A model generated the notes under the pieces. That model had not been told where the DNA came from, did not search any database, and was given only the letters and a program-made list of their open reading frames with translations. Shown here piece by piece: positions 35,130-43,833 of a DNA stretch of 64,000 nt (its first letter is position 1; each line of letters begins with the position of its first letter). The stretch is from NCBI RefSeq assembly GCF_042850985.1, contig NZ_AP031415.1, forward strand, positions 1,178,001 to 1,242,000, read 5' to 3'. Source of the DNA: Allocoprobacillus sp002160865 (GTDB lineage: Bacteria; Bacillota_I; Bacilli_A; Erysipelotrichales; Coprobacillaceae). The position numbers were made by a program, and so were the translations under genes.

Positions 35130-35903
35130 ATGCAAAAAAAATATTTTTTCTTTGATATTGATGGAACATTGACAAATAAACAGACAGGTGAACTTGTTGC
35201 CAGTGCTAAAAAAACGATTCAAAAATTACAGGATAACGGACATTTTGTCTGTATTGCGACAGGGAGAGCTTATTATAAAACAAAAGATTTTGCAAAAAAG
35301 GCAGGATTTCATCATATTGTCAGCAATGGAGGAGCTGCTATTACTATTAATGATCAGGTCATTGAAAATCGACCACTTGATCGAGATAAAGCGATAGCTT
35401 TATGCTATGAAGCTCATCAAAAAGGCTTTGGTCTATTGATTACCCCTAATGATAGTATTGATGTTTTAATGAATGATGAATTATTTATTAAACAGGTAGG
35501 GTATCGTTTAGAACCAACACGTTATTTTTATGAACCATCTTTACGATATGAAGATATTAAAGATTATTATAAGATTTATATTGCGATAGATCAAAAGCGT
35601 GAACATGAATTAACTTTATTAGATTCTTTAGGACATATCCGTTTTATGAAGGACTATTTAACTTATCAACATGATGAAAAGGATCAAGGTATTATGCGTA
35701 TGTTAGAATATGTTGGTGGAACAAAAGAAGATGTTGTTGTTTTTGGAGATGATTATAATGATTTGATCATGTTTAAACCAGAATGGACATCTATTGCGAT
35801 GGGAAATGCCTGTGAAGAATTGAAAAAGAAAGCTTCTTTTGTGACAAAAGCAAGTTATGATGATGGTATTGAATATGCCTGTCAATATTTTGGATGGATT
35901 TAA
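35130..35903 (+). CDS. Cof-type HAD-IIB phosphatase
   Basis: A 257-residue HAD phosphatase. Motif I FFDIDGTLTNK (residues 7-17), motif II IATGRA, motif III Lys in DEKDQGIMRML area (the usual Lys is displaced), motif IV FGDDYNDLIMF (most have GDxxND). Third intact paralogue in the window but more diverged than the other two. GGAGGAAAAG precedes the ATG. Follows the AI-2E gene closely, probably cotranscribed. Confidence 0.9.
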   Translation: MQKKYFFFDIDGTLTNKQTGELVASAKKTIQKLQDNGHFVCIATGRAYYKTKDFAKKAGFHHIVSNGGAAITINDQVIENRPLDRDKAIALCYEAHQKGFGLLITPNDSIDVLMNDELFIKQVGYRLEPTRYFYEPSLRYEDIKDYYKIYIAIDQKREHELTLLDSLGHIRFMKDYLTYQHDEKDQGIMRMLEYVGGTKEDVVVFGDDYNDLIMFKPEWTSIAMGNACEELKKKASFVTKASYDDGIEYACQYFGWI

Positions 35904-35909
35904 CCCATA

Positions 35910-35927
35910 ATAATTGTATACAATTAT
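35910..35927. promoter_or_regulatory. Perfect palindrome upstream of citrate synthase
   Basis: ATAATTGTATACAATTAT, a perfect 18-base dyad, 13 bases before a TATAAT at 35940-35945. Position fits an operator overlapping the -35 region. Regulator unknown. Confidence 0.5.
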
Positions 35928-35974
35928 ACAAAATAGTGTTATAATAGTACCAATATAGAAAAGGGGTGGAAATC

Positions 35975-37315
35975 ATGAATGATCAAATTCAAGATTTTTT
36001 TCAAAAATCATTAATAGAAAATCAAATAGATAATGCTTTATATCAAACTTATTCTGTAAAAAAAGGATTACGTAATGAAGATGGAACAGGAGTTCTTGTT
36101 GGATTAACAAAAATTTCTGATGTTGTGGGATATAAAAAGATAGATGGACAGAAGAAAGATGATTATGGACGTCTTTATTATCGTGGAATCAATGTAGAAG
36201 ACATGATTCGTTATCCTAAAGAGAATAAAAGATATTTGTTTGAAGAAGTCTGTTTTTTAATTCTTTTTGGATATTTACCAACATCAGAAGAATTTGAAAG
36301 ATTTAAAAAAATCTTAAGTGAGCAATATGCTTTACCACCACATTATTTGGAAGCCAATATATTAGGTTTTCCTGCTAAAAATTTAATGAATAAATTACAA
36401 CAGGAAGTTTTGATGCTGTATGGTTATGATGGTGATCCAGATAATACGGGCATACAGGAAACATTAAATAAGGGAATCAATTTATTAGCTAAAATACCAA
36501 GTATTGTCTGTTATACATATCAGACAAAGGTTCACTATTTTGATGAGAAAAGTCTGGTTATTCATCATGTTCAAAAAGATTTGAGTATCGCTGAAATGAT
36601 TTTGACTTTATTACGTCCAGATGGACAGTTTACACACAAGGAAGCAGAAATTTTAGATATTGCTTTGGCTTTACATGCTGATCATGGGGGAGGGAATAAC
36701 TCTACTTTTACGAATGTTGTGATTTCCTCAACAGGAACGGATATTTATTCAGCTGTTGCTGGAGCAATAGGTTCATTGAAAGGTCCTCGACATGGGGGTG
36801 CCAATTTAGCTGTTAAAAGACAGATGGAAAAAGTTATTGGAGAGATTTCAATAGAGGCTTTGGACGAGGATATTGAAAGAATCATTAATCGTATTTTAGA
36901 TAAGGATTTTAATGATGGCAGTGGATTGATTTATGGGATTGGACATGCGGTTTATACTTTAAGTGATCCACGTAGTGAAATCTTAAGTGAAAAATGTCAA
37001 GAACTGGCGATTGAAAAAGGACGTTATCAGGAATATAAGTTCTATAAACGTTTTGGGGAGATTGCTGTTGCGAAAATTTATGAACGTAAAGGAATACATG
37101 TCTGTACAAATGTTGATTTTTATAGTGGACTTGTTTATAGTATGTTGAATATTCCTGAAGACCTTTATACCTTATTGTTTGTTGTTGCCAGAACAGTAGG
37201 ATGGATTGCTCATAATATTGAAAATAAACTTTATTCTAATCGTATTATTCGTCCAGCTACAAAATATGTAGGCGAATTAAAGGAATATCAACCTATAGAA
37301 AAACGTGAATCATAA
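35975..37315 (+). CDS. gltA: Citrate synthase
   Basis: A 446-residue citrate synthase condensing oxaloacetate and acetyl-CoA. Catalytic regions: ALHADHGGGNNSTF (first His), GPRHGGANLAVKR (second His region), DGSGLIYGIGHAVYT and NVDFYSG (Asp). Length and N-terminal extension resemble the longer clostridial/erysipelotrichal type. ATG 35975 is preferred over GTG 35966 because GGGGTGG lies 6 bases upstream. No other TCA-cycle genes are adjacent; it likely feeds glutamate synthesis. Confidence 0.94.
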   Translation: MNDQIQDFFQKSLIENQIDNALYQTYSVKKGLRNEDGTGVLVGLTKISDVVGYKKIDGQKKDDYGRLYYRGINVEDMIRYPKENKRYLFEEVCFLILFGYLPTSEEFERFKKILSEQYALPPHYLEANILGFPAKNLMNKLQQEVLMLYGYDGDPDNTGIQETLNKGINLLAKIPSIVCYTYQTKVHYFDEKSLVIHHVQKDLSIAEMILTLLRPDGQFTHKEAEILDIALALHADHGGGNNSTFTNVVISSTGTDIYSAVAGAIGSLKGPRHGGANLAVKRQMEKVIGEISIEALDEDIERIINRILDKDFNDGSGLIYGIGHAVYTLSDPRSEILSEKCQELAIEKGRYQEYKFYKRFGEIAVAKIYERKGIHVCTNVDFYSGLVYSMLNIPEDLYTLLFVVARTVGWIAHNIENKLYSNRIIRPATKYVGELKEYQPIEKRES

Positions 37316-37346
37316 AAAACGATTATCATTAAAGATAACCGTTTTT
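37314..37346. terminator. Bidirectional terminator
   Basis: AAAAACGATTATC...GATAACCGTTTTT (one mismatch) between convergent citrate synthase and ilvE. Confidence 0.82.
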
Positions 37347-37349
37347 CTT

Positions 37350-38414
37350 TTATTTAATGACTTTTGTCCAATGATAAGGGTCTTCCAGTCTTCCCCATTG
37401 AATACCTGTTAATGTATCATAAAGTTTTTGTGTAAGTGGTCCAGTTTTAAAATCATGAATAGTGATTTTTTCACCCTTATAACAAAGTTCACCAATAGGT
37501 GAAATCACAGCAGCTGTTCCTGTTCCCCATGCTTCTTTTAATTGGCCAGTACGTCCAGCTTCCATCAGCTCATCAATGCTTAAATCACGTTCTTCAACTT
37601 TGTATCCCATATCTTTTAAAATATGGATAATAGAATCTCTTGTGACACCGGGTAATACAGAACCTTCAAGTGCAGCAGTTACAACCGTATCATTAATCAA
37701 GAACATGACATTCATTGTTCCAACTTCTTCAACATAACGACGATGCACACCATCTAGCCATAATACCTGTGTATAGCCATTTTGTTCGGCTTTCACTTGA
37801 GCAGCAATGCTGGCAGCATAGTTTCCACCACATTTTGTAAAACCTGTCCCACCTTTAACAGCTCTAACATATTCATCTTCAACCCAGATTTTGACAGGGT
37901 TGACACCTTCAGGATAATAGGCACCTACAGGTGATAAGATAATAATAAAGCGATAACTATTGGCAGGGTGAACACCGACACCAGGTTGAGAAGCATACAT
38001 GAATGGACGAATATAAAGCGAAGTATCTGGCGCAGTTGGAATCCAGTCTTGTTCATATTTGACAAGTGCTTCGACAGCTTCTACAAACATGTCTTCAGGC
38101 AATTCTGCCATACAAATACGTTTATTTGAATTAATCATTCGTCGAGCATTCATTTCTGGTCTAAACAATAGAATCTGACCTTGAGGATTACGATAAGCTT
38201 TTAATCCTTCAAATGTTTCTTGAGCATAATGAAGCACCATTGTTGCTGGATCCATCGCAATAGGTCCATAAGGTACTATACGAGCATCATGCCATCCGAC
38301 ATCTTTATCCCAATCCATTATAAACATATGGTCAGTAAAATATTGACCGAATCCTAAATGGTTTTGATCTGGTTTTGTTTTTAGTGTTTTTGCTCTTTCG
38401 ATTTTAATTTCCAT
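37350..38414 (-). CDS. ilvE: Branched-chain amino acid aminotransferase
   Basis: A 354-residue class IV PLP aminotransferase catalysing the final/first transamination of Val, Leu and Ile. HYAQETFEGLKAYR (residues 62-75), GGTGFTKCGGNYAAS with the PLP Lys, LWLDGVHRRYVEEVGTMNV, and GTGTAAVISPIGE are the family anchors (BCAT type II length). AAAGGGGG precedes the ATG. No other ilv/leu genes nearby. Confidence 0.96.
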   Translation of the reverse strand: MEIKIERAKTLKTKPDQNHLGFGQYFTDHMFIMDWDKDVGWHDARIVPYGPIAMDPATMVLHYAQETFEGLKAYRNPQGQILLFRPEMNARRMINSNKRICMAELPEDMFVEAVEALVKYEQDWIPTAPDTSLYIRPFMYASQPGVGVHPANSYRFIIILSPVGAYYPEGVNPVKIWVEDEYVRAVKGGTGFTKCGGNYAASIAAQVKAEQNGYTQVLWLDGVHRRYVEEVGTMNVMFLINDTVVTAALEGSVLPGVTRDSIIHILKDMGYKVEERDLSIDELMEAGRTGQLKEAWGTGTAAVISPIGELCYKGEKITIHDFKTGPLTQKLYDTLTGIQWGRLEDPYHWTKVIK

Positions 38415-38595
38415 AAAAATCCCCCTTTTTATAATTAAAGAAATTATACTCTTTTTTAGATAGGGTTACAATATCTTTTTTCTTTTCAATAAAAAAATAA
38501 AGACTATTTTTATATAAAATAGAAAAAAAGATTACCAAAAATTGTTATATTAACATAAAGAAGTAGAAAAAACGAAAAGAGTTTTATATGTTTTC

Positions 38596-38624
38596 TTGCA
38601 AGAATCTTAAAAATCATATATAAT
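38596..38624 (+). promoter_or_regulatory. Promoter of DUF969-DUF979-pcp operon
   Basis: TTGCAA (38596-38601), 17-base spacer, TATAAT (38619-38624). Confidence 0.75.
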
Positions 38625-38630
38625 GATTTT
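38610..38630. promoter_or_regulatory. Inverted repeat over the -10 of the pcp operon promoter
   Basis: AAAATCAT (38610-38617), ATATA, ATGATTTT (38623-38630), a perfect 8-5-8 dyad covering the -10 element. Good candidate for a repressor site; the regulator is not known. Confidence 0.5.
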
Positions 38631-38657
38631 ATCATTATTTGAAAGGGGAGTTTAGTT

Positions 38658-39335
38658 GTGGAGTATATCACACTGATTGGGATTGTCATCATCGTTGTAG
38701 GTTTTGCTTTTAAATTAGATGTTTTGGCAACTGTTATTATTTCAGGAATTGTCACAGGACTTGTTTCTGGAATGAATATCATAGAGATTTTAGAAATATT
38801 AGGAAGTTCTTTTGTTTCCAATCGTTTAATGTCCATCTTTTTAATTATTTTCCCAGTAATTGCGATTATCGAAAGATATGGATTAAAAGAAAGGGCAGCT
38901 TATTTGATTGGAAAAATTAAAAATGCCTCAGCTGGTAAAGTGTTGGCTATTTATTCCGTTATTCGTACTATAGCCTCAGCTTTAAATATCAGAATTGGAG
39001 GGGTTGTTCAATTCGTCAGACCATTAATTATGCCAATGGCACAGGCTGCTGGTGAAAAAGTCAAAGGAGAAGAATTGACAGAAGATGAAGAAGAATCATT
39101 AAAAGGATTATCATCTGCTGTTGAAAACTATGGAAATTTCTTTGCTCAAAACTGTTTCCCTGCTGCCAGTGGTGTTGTTTTGATGTATGGAACAATGGCT
39201 GAAGCTGGATTTACAGAAGTCACTTTAGCAAGTATTGCGGGAGCTTCTATTTATATTGCAGCGATTTCTATTGTTTTGGCTTTTATTCAAGTCTTTTTAT
39301 ATGATAGAAAAATCAAGAAGGGAGGAAATAAATAA
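38658..39335 (+). CDS. DUF969 family membrane protein
   Basis: A 225-residue membrane protein with about six helices, family DUF969. Motifs MEYITLIGIVIIVVGFAFKL at the N-terminus and SALNIRIGGVVQFVRPLIMP in the middle are characteristic. Starts at GTG (AAAGGGGAG 7 bases upstream). DUF969 and DUF979 almost always occur as a pair beside pcp, implying a two-component transporter linked to pyroglutamyl compounds; this role is inferred from gene context. Overlaps the next start by one base. Confidence 0.9.
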   Translation: MEYITLIGIVIIVVGFAFKLDVLATVIISGIVTGLVSGMNIIEILEILGSSFVSNRLMSIFLIIFPVIAIIERYGLKERAAYLIGKIKNASAGKVLAIYSVIRTIASALNIRIGGVVQFVRPLIMPMAQAAGEKVKGEELTEDEEESLKGLSSAVENYGNFFAQNCFPAASGVVLMYGTMAEAGFTEVTLASIAGASIYIAAISIVLAFIQVFLYDRKIKKGGNK

Positions 39336-40354
39336 TGTTAGATTTTTTAACAATCTATTTTCCTGAATTCTTTTATGTTTTATGTTCTTTTGTAAGCTTT
39401 GATACAGCTTATCGTGCAACACGTAATAAAGAAGCAAAAATAGGAACAACTTTATTTTGGGCTCTATTAGGTGTTATCTTTATGTTAGGGAAAGTGTTAC
39501 CTAATGTATTGATTGGGGCTATGCTTGTTGTTATGGGATGTTTAACAGTAACAAATCAAGTTAAAATGGGTGAATTTGAAGAATCAACACATGAATTCCG
39601 TCAACAATCTAGTGAAAAATTAGGAAATAAAATTTTTGTTCCTGCTGTTTCTATTGGTGTTATGGCATTGATTTTATCATTGATTCAATACAATAAAGAT
39701 ACAGCTCAAACATTCTTTTTAAAGTTAAGTAATTTCTTTTCATTCCAATTATTTTCATTTGGTAGCAGCAGTGGTGATCCAACAGCTTTAGATGGGGCTG
39801 TTATGACAGGAATTGCTTGTTTAGTTGCATTTGTTTTAGCAATTATTATTTGTAAACCAAAATTATCTGAAACACGTAGTGATACATCACGTTTATTAAT
39901 GCAAGTTGGAGCATCATGTCTATTACCACAATTATTAGGTGCTTTAGGTAGTGTCTTTAATGAAGCTGGTGTAGGAGATGTGATTTCTAGTATTATTTCT
40001 AGTGTCGTGCCTTCTGGAAACATTGTCATTGGAGTGATTGTTTATGTATTAGGTATGGTCATCTTTACAATGATTATGGGAAATGCCTTTGCTGCTTTTA
40101 CAGTTATTACTATTGGAATTGGTATTCCATTTGTTATTAATCAAGGAGGAGATCCTTCAATTGTAGCTGCATTAGGTATGACGGCAGGATATTGTGGAAC
40201 TTTAATGACTCCAATGGCTGCAAACTTTAATATTGTTCCTTGTGCGGTTTTGGAAACAAAAGATCAAAAATGGGCAGTTATTAAGGCACAGGCTCCAATT
40301 GCTTTAATTATGATTGTGATTCATATTGTTTTAATGCTTGTTTTAGCATTCTAG
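39335..40354 (+). CDS. DUF979 family membrane protein
   Basis: A 339-residue polytopic membrane protein (about 9-10 helices), family DUF979. FYVLCSFVSFDTAYRATRNK near the start and MGNAFAAFTVITIGIGIPFV plus GYCGTLMTPMAANFNIVPCA near the end are well conserved in the family; the latter resembles permease re-entrant loops of ion/solute transporters. Second half of the putative DUF969/DUF979 transporter. GGAGG precedes the ATG, which overlaps the DUF969 stop. Confidence 0.9.
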   Translation: MLDFLTIYFPEFFYVLCSFVSFDTAYRATRNKEAKIGTTLFWALLGVIFMLGKVLPNVLIGAMLVVMGCLTVTNQVKMGEFEESTHEFRQQSSEKLGNKIFVPAVSIGVMALILSLIQYNKDTAQTFFLKLSNFFSFQLFSFGSSSGDPTALDGAVMTGIACLVAFVLAIIICKPKLSETRSDTSRLLMQVGASCLLPQLLGALGSVFNEAGVGDVISSIISSVVPSGNIVIGVIVYVLGMVIFTMIMGNAFAAFTVITIGIGIPFVINQGGDPSIVAALGMTAGYCGTLMTPMAANFNIVPCAVLETKDQKWAVIKAQAPIALIMIVIHIVLMLVLAF

Positions 40355-40364
40355 GAGGTTGCAA

Positions 40365-41006
40365 ATGAAAATTTTAGTTACAGGTTTTGATCCTTTTGGT
40401 GGTGATAAAATTAATCCTGCCATTGAATCAGTGAAAAAACTACCAGATGAAATTGCTGGTGCTCAAATTATCAAATTAGAAATTCCAACGGTTTGTCATC
40501 AATCTTTAAAAGTCATTGATGAAGCGATTGCTAAAGAAAATCCGGATGTTGTTCTATCAGTTGGACAGGCTGGAGGACGTACAGACATGACAGTCGAAAG
40601 AATTGGGATTAATATAGATGATTGTCGTATTCCAGATAATGCTGGACAACAAATTATTGATGAACCTGTTTTTGCTGATGGACCAGCAGCTTATTTCTCT
40701 AATTTACCAATTAAAGCGATGGTTGAAAATATTCGTCAAAAACAGATTCCTGCATCTGTATCCAATACTGCTGGAACATTTGTCTGCAACCATGTTTTAT
40801 ATGGTGTACGTCACATTATTGAAACGAAATATCCCGGTAAAAAAAGTGGATTCATTCATATTCCATTCTTACCAGAACAAGTGATTACAAGACCAAATAC
40901 AGCAAGTATGAGTTTGGATACAATCGTTGAAGGTTTAATCGCAGCGATTGAAGCCATTGTGACAACAGAGAATGATATTAAAGTGACAGGTGGTGCAACA
41001 CATTAA
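40365..41006 (+). CDS. pcp: Pyroglutamyl-peptidase I
   Basis: A 213-residue cysteine peptidase (C15) that removes N-terminal 5-oxoproline from peptides. GFDPFGGDKINPA (residues 5-17), the catalytic Glu region VGQAGGRTDMTVERIGIN, the Cys in NTAGTFVCNHVLYG and the His in GFIHIPFLPEQ are all present. ATG 40365 is preferred: AGGAGG lies 6 bases upstream. Cytoplasmic. Overlaps the next gene by one base (TAATG). Confidence 0.96.
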   Translation: MKILVTGFDPFGGDKINPAIESVKKLPDEIAGAQIIKLEIPTVCHQSLKVIDEAIAKENPDVVLSVGQAGGRTDMTVERIGINIDDCRIPDNAGQQIIDEPVFADGPAAYFSNLPIKAMVENIRQKQIPASVSNTAGTFVCNHVLYGVRHIIETKYPGKKSGFIHIPFLPEQVITRPNTASMSLDTIVEGLIAAIEAIVTTENDIKVTGGATH

Positions 41007-41464
41007 TGGTACGTGTTTTTGTTTATGGAACATTGAGAAAAGGAATGTATAATCACGATATTTATTTAAGAGAACGTAGTGTTTATTGTGGTGATGGTTA
41101 TATAAAAGGAAGTTTAATGACGATTGCTGGAGTCGTTTATCCTGCTTTTTTACCACAGGGGGATCATCTTGTTTTTGGTGAACTCTATGATGTGGATGAA
41201 GAAACAGCTCAATGTTTAGATGAACTGGAAAGTTATTTTGGTGAACACAATCAAGATAATGAGTATAATAAGATTTCTATGGATATTCTAGATCAAGATG
41301 GTCAAGTGAAAGATCAGGCATATGTTTATATTTATAATATGGATAATCCTCGAAATGTAGAATCTTTAGGTGATGATATTGAGGAATCTGATTATGTTTT
41401 GTATATGCAAAAACAAAAATTAAGAAATCAAAGTGTCTTTGATGATCAGGAAAATGTTCTTTAG
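41006..41464 (+). CDS. Gamma-glutamylcyclotransferase family protein (AIG2/GGCT)
   Basis: A 152-residue GGCT/AIG2-fold protein. VFVYGTLRKGMYNHD (residues 4-18, the YGxL substrate loop), GDHLVFGELYDVDEETAQCL and the acidic LDELESYFG with the catalytic-type Glu (near 75) follow the family plan. Such enzymes release 5-oxoproline from gamma-glutamyl compounds. Its position, coupled to pcp and the DUF969/979 pair, points to a shared 5-oxoproline theme. Acceptance of gamma-glutamyl substrates here is inference. Confidence 0.85.
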   Translation: MVRVFVYGTLRKGMYNHDIYLRERSVYCGDGYIKGSLMTIAGVVYPAFLPQGDHLVFGELYDVDEETAQCLDELESYFGEHNQDNEYNKISMDILDQDGQVKDQAYVYIYNMDNPRNVESLGDDIEESDYVLYMQKQKLRNQSVFDDQENVL

Positions 41465-41472
41465 ATGATAAA

Positions 41473-41511
41473 GGGAGTTTTAGGCGTGATGTTTAAAACT
41501 CTTTTTTTGTA
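41473..41511 (+). terminator. Terminator of pcp operon
   Basis: GAGTTTTA...TAAAACTC hairpin followed by TTTTTTT, just after the GGCT stop. Confidence 0.78.
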
Positions 41512-41534
41512 TAAAAAAATGTCAAAAGATAATA

Positions 41535-41563
41535 TTTTCATTGATAAAAAAATGCGTTATAAT
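41535..41563 (+). promoter_or_regulatory. Promoter of feoAB
   Basis: TTTTCA (41535-41540), 17-base spacer, TATAAT (41558-41563). An imperfect GATAATATTTTCATTGAT near 41528-41545 overlaps the -35 and could be a Fur-family site, but symmetry is weak. Confidence 0.5.
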
Positions 41564-41585
41564 GGTTAGGTAATGAGGTGAGGGT

Positions 41586-41819
41586 ATGACTTTAGATCAA
41601 ATGAGTCCTCAGACATTAGTACAGATTGTTGCTGTGAATGGAAAGGGACTTTTAAGAAGACGTTTATTAGAAATGGGTTTAACACCCCATACATTAGTTA
41701 AAATTAGAAAAGTAGCACCTATGGGGGATCCAATAGAAGTCTATTTAAGAAGTTATGTTTTGACTTTGAGGAAAGAGGATGCTTCTTTAATTGAAGTAAA
41801 GGTGGTAGATCATGATTAA
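41586..41819 (+). CDS. feoA: Ferrous iron transport protein A
   Basis: A 77-residue SH3-like cytoplasmic accessory protein of Feo iron uptake. LLRRRLLEMGLTPHTLVKIR, then MGDPIEVYLRSYVLTLRKED are typical. Overlaps feoB by 8 bases. GAGGTGAGG precedes the ATG. No feoC follows. Confidence 0.95.
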   Translation: MTLDQMSPQTLVQIVAVNGKGLLRRRLLEMGLTPHTLVKIRKVAPMGDPIEVYLRSYVLTLRKEDASLIEVKVVDHD

Positions 41820-43821
41820 GAAGATTGCTTTGATTGGAAATCAAAATTGTGGAAAAACAACTTTATTTAATGCTTTAACTGGTTCTTCACAACATGTCGG
41901 TAATTTTCCAGGTGTCACAGTAGAACAAAAAACAGGGTTTATAAAAAAACATAAAGATGAACTTGAATTGATTGATTTACCGGGTATTTATTCTTTGTCA
42001 CCTTATACTTCAGAAGAAATAGTTTCTATTCGTTATTTATTAGAGGAAAAACCATGTTTAATTATTAATATTATTGATGCGACAAACATGGAAAGAAATC
42101 TTTATTTAACAACTCAATTATTAGAATTAAATATTCCAATGATTCTTGTTTTAAATATGATGGATGAAGTTATTGTAAGTGGTAACAGTATTGATATTGA
42201 TGGGCTAAAAGAACGTCTTGAAATGGATGTTGTACCTATTTCAGCAAGTAAAAATGAGGGTATTGAAGATGTTATTACTGCGATTGAAAAGAACTTAGAT
42301 CAATCATCACATCATATTGATATTTGTCATGGCGTTGTTCATAAGGCCATTCACTCTATATCGCATATTGTTGAACAGAGTGCTCAATCTTTGCATTTAC
42401 CTTTGCGTTATTGTGTTACAAAAATCATTGAAGGTGATGAAGATATGTTTGATAAGTTGCATATTGATCAAGGAGATCGTCATATTATTGAGCATATTCT
42501 AGAAAAAATGGAAGAAGAAGCAGGAACTGATCGTGAAGCAGCTTTGGTAGATATGCGTTATTCTTTTATTGAAGATGTTTGCCATCATACAGTTTTTATT
42601 GAAAGTGAAACCAAAGAACAGATTCGTTCAGAAAAAATCGATCGTTTATTAACACATAAATATTTAGGTATTCCTATTTTTATTTTGATTATGTTGTTTA
42701 TTTTTTATTTGACATTCTCACTTATAGGTGCACCTTTGCAAGATCTTATGGATAGTCTTATAGGACAGTTTTCTAATTGGATTATTCATCTTTTGGAAGT
42801 TAATGATGTGGCCTATTGGTTGCGTTCTTTAGTTGGTGATGGTATTTTGGCAGGAGTAGGAAGTGTTTTGTCGTTTCTACCTGTAATTGTGATTTTATTT
42901 TTCTTTTTATCTATGCTGGAGGATAGTGGTTATATGGCCAGAGTAGCTTTCGTTATGGATAAGGCATTAAGAAAAATAGGACTCTCTGGACGCTCTTTTG
43001 TACCTATGTTGATTGGTTTTGGATGCAGTGTTCCGGCCATTATGGCAACACGTACTCTATCCAGTGACCGTGATCGTAAGATGACCATTATTTTAACACC
43101 TTTTATGTCATGTAGTGCCAAACTTCCTATTTATGGAATGATTATTGCTGCTTTCTTTCCACATAAAGCAGCTATTGTCATGTTGACAATTTATTGTATT
43201 GGTATACTGGTAGCGATTATTTCAGCAATACTTTTAAAAAATACCGTTTTTATAGGAGAGCCTGTTCCATTTGTTTTAGAACTCCCAGCTTATCGTATTC
43301 CAACTCTAAAAAATGTTTATTTAAATGTTTTGGATAAAGCTAAGGATTTTATTCATAAAGCATTTACAATTATTTTTATGGCTTCTATTGTTATCTGGTT
43401 TTTACAAAGTTTTAGCTTTACATTTGATTTTGTTTCTGATAGTTCACAAAGTATTCTGGCTGCCATTGGTTCATTTGTATCACCGATCTTTGCACCACTG
43501 GGATTCAATGACTGGCGTGCTTCTACAGCGTTAATGACAGGAATTACAGCAAAGGAATCTGTTGTTTCAACATTGACCGTTTTAACACAATCTTCTTCAA
43601 CGGCTGCTTTTCATCAAGCTCTTGCTGGTATATTTACACCTTTATCGGCATTTGCTTTCTTAGTTTTTACAGTCTTATATATGCCTTGCGTTGCTGCCTT
43701 TGCAGCAACCAGACGTGAACTTCATTCCTGGATACAAGCTATTTTAACAGTTTTATTTCAGACGGGTATGGCATATCTTGTCGCATTCTTGATTTATCAG
43801 ATAGGACACTTATTCATATAG
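41812..43821 (+). CDS. feoB: Ferrous iron transport protein B
   Basis: A 669-residue GTP-gated Fe2+ permease of the anaerobic iron uptake system. N-terminal G domain: G1 GNQNCGKTT (residues 8-16), G3 DLPG, G4 NMMD; helical spacer to about 280; then a membrane domain with two Gate regions (GCSVPAIMATRTL with the conserved Cys, and GITAKESVVSTL). FeoA/FeoB overlap couples translation. AGGAGG after the stop is the RBS for the next gene, 12 bases on. Confidence 0.97.
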   Translation: MIKKIALIGNQNCGKTTLFNALTGSSQHVGNFPGVTVEQKTGFIKKHKDELELIDLPGIYSLSPYTSEEIVSIRYLLEEKPCLIINIIDATNMERNLYLTTQLLELNIPMILVLNMMDEVIVSGNSIDIDGLKERLEMDVVPISASKNEGIEDVITAIEKNLDQSSHHIDICHGVVHKAIHSISHIVEQSAQSLHLPLRYCVTKIIEGDEDMFDKLHIDQGDRHIIEHILEKMEEEAGTDREAALVDMRYSFIEDVCHHTVFIESETKEQIRSEKIDRLLTHKYLGIPIFILIMLFIFYLTFSLIGAPLQDLMDSLIGQFSNWIIHLLEVNDVAYWLRSLVGDGILAGVGSVLSFLPVIVILFFFLSMLEDSGYMARVAFVMDKALRKIGLSGRSFVPMLIGFGCSVPAIMATRTLSSDRDRKMTIILTPFMSCSAKLPIYGMIIAAFFPHKAAIVMLTIYCIGILVAIISAILLKNTVFIGEPVPFVLELPAYRIPTLKNVYLNVLDKAKDFIHKAFTIIFMASIVIWFLQSFSFTFDFVSDSSQSILAAIGSFVSPIFAPLGFNDWRASTALMTGITAKESVVSTLTVLTQSSSTAAFHQALAGIFTPLSAFAFLVFTVLYMPCVAAFAATRRELHSWIQAILTVLFQTGMAYLVAFLIYQIGHLFI

Positions 43822-43833
43822 GAGGATAGAAAG

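Noticed and set aside
39706..40029. Minus-strand ORF inside the DUF979 gene
   Set aside because: Shadow frame of a conserved membrane protein.
41524..41550. Fur box at the feoA promoter
   Set aside because: GATAAT...ATTGAT is only partly symmetric; mentioned in the feoAB promoter entry but not called as a site.
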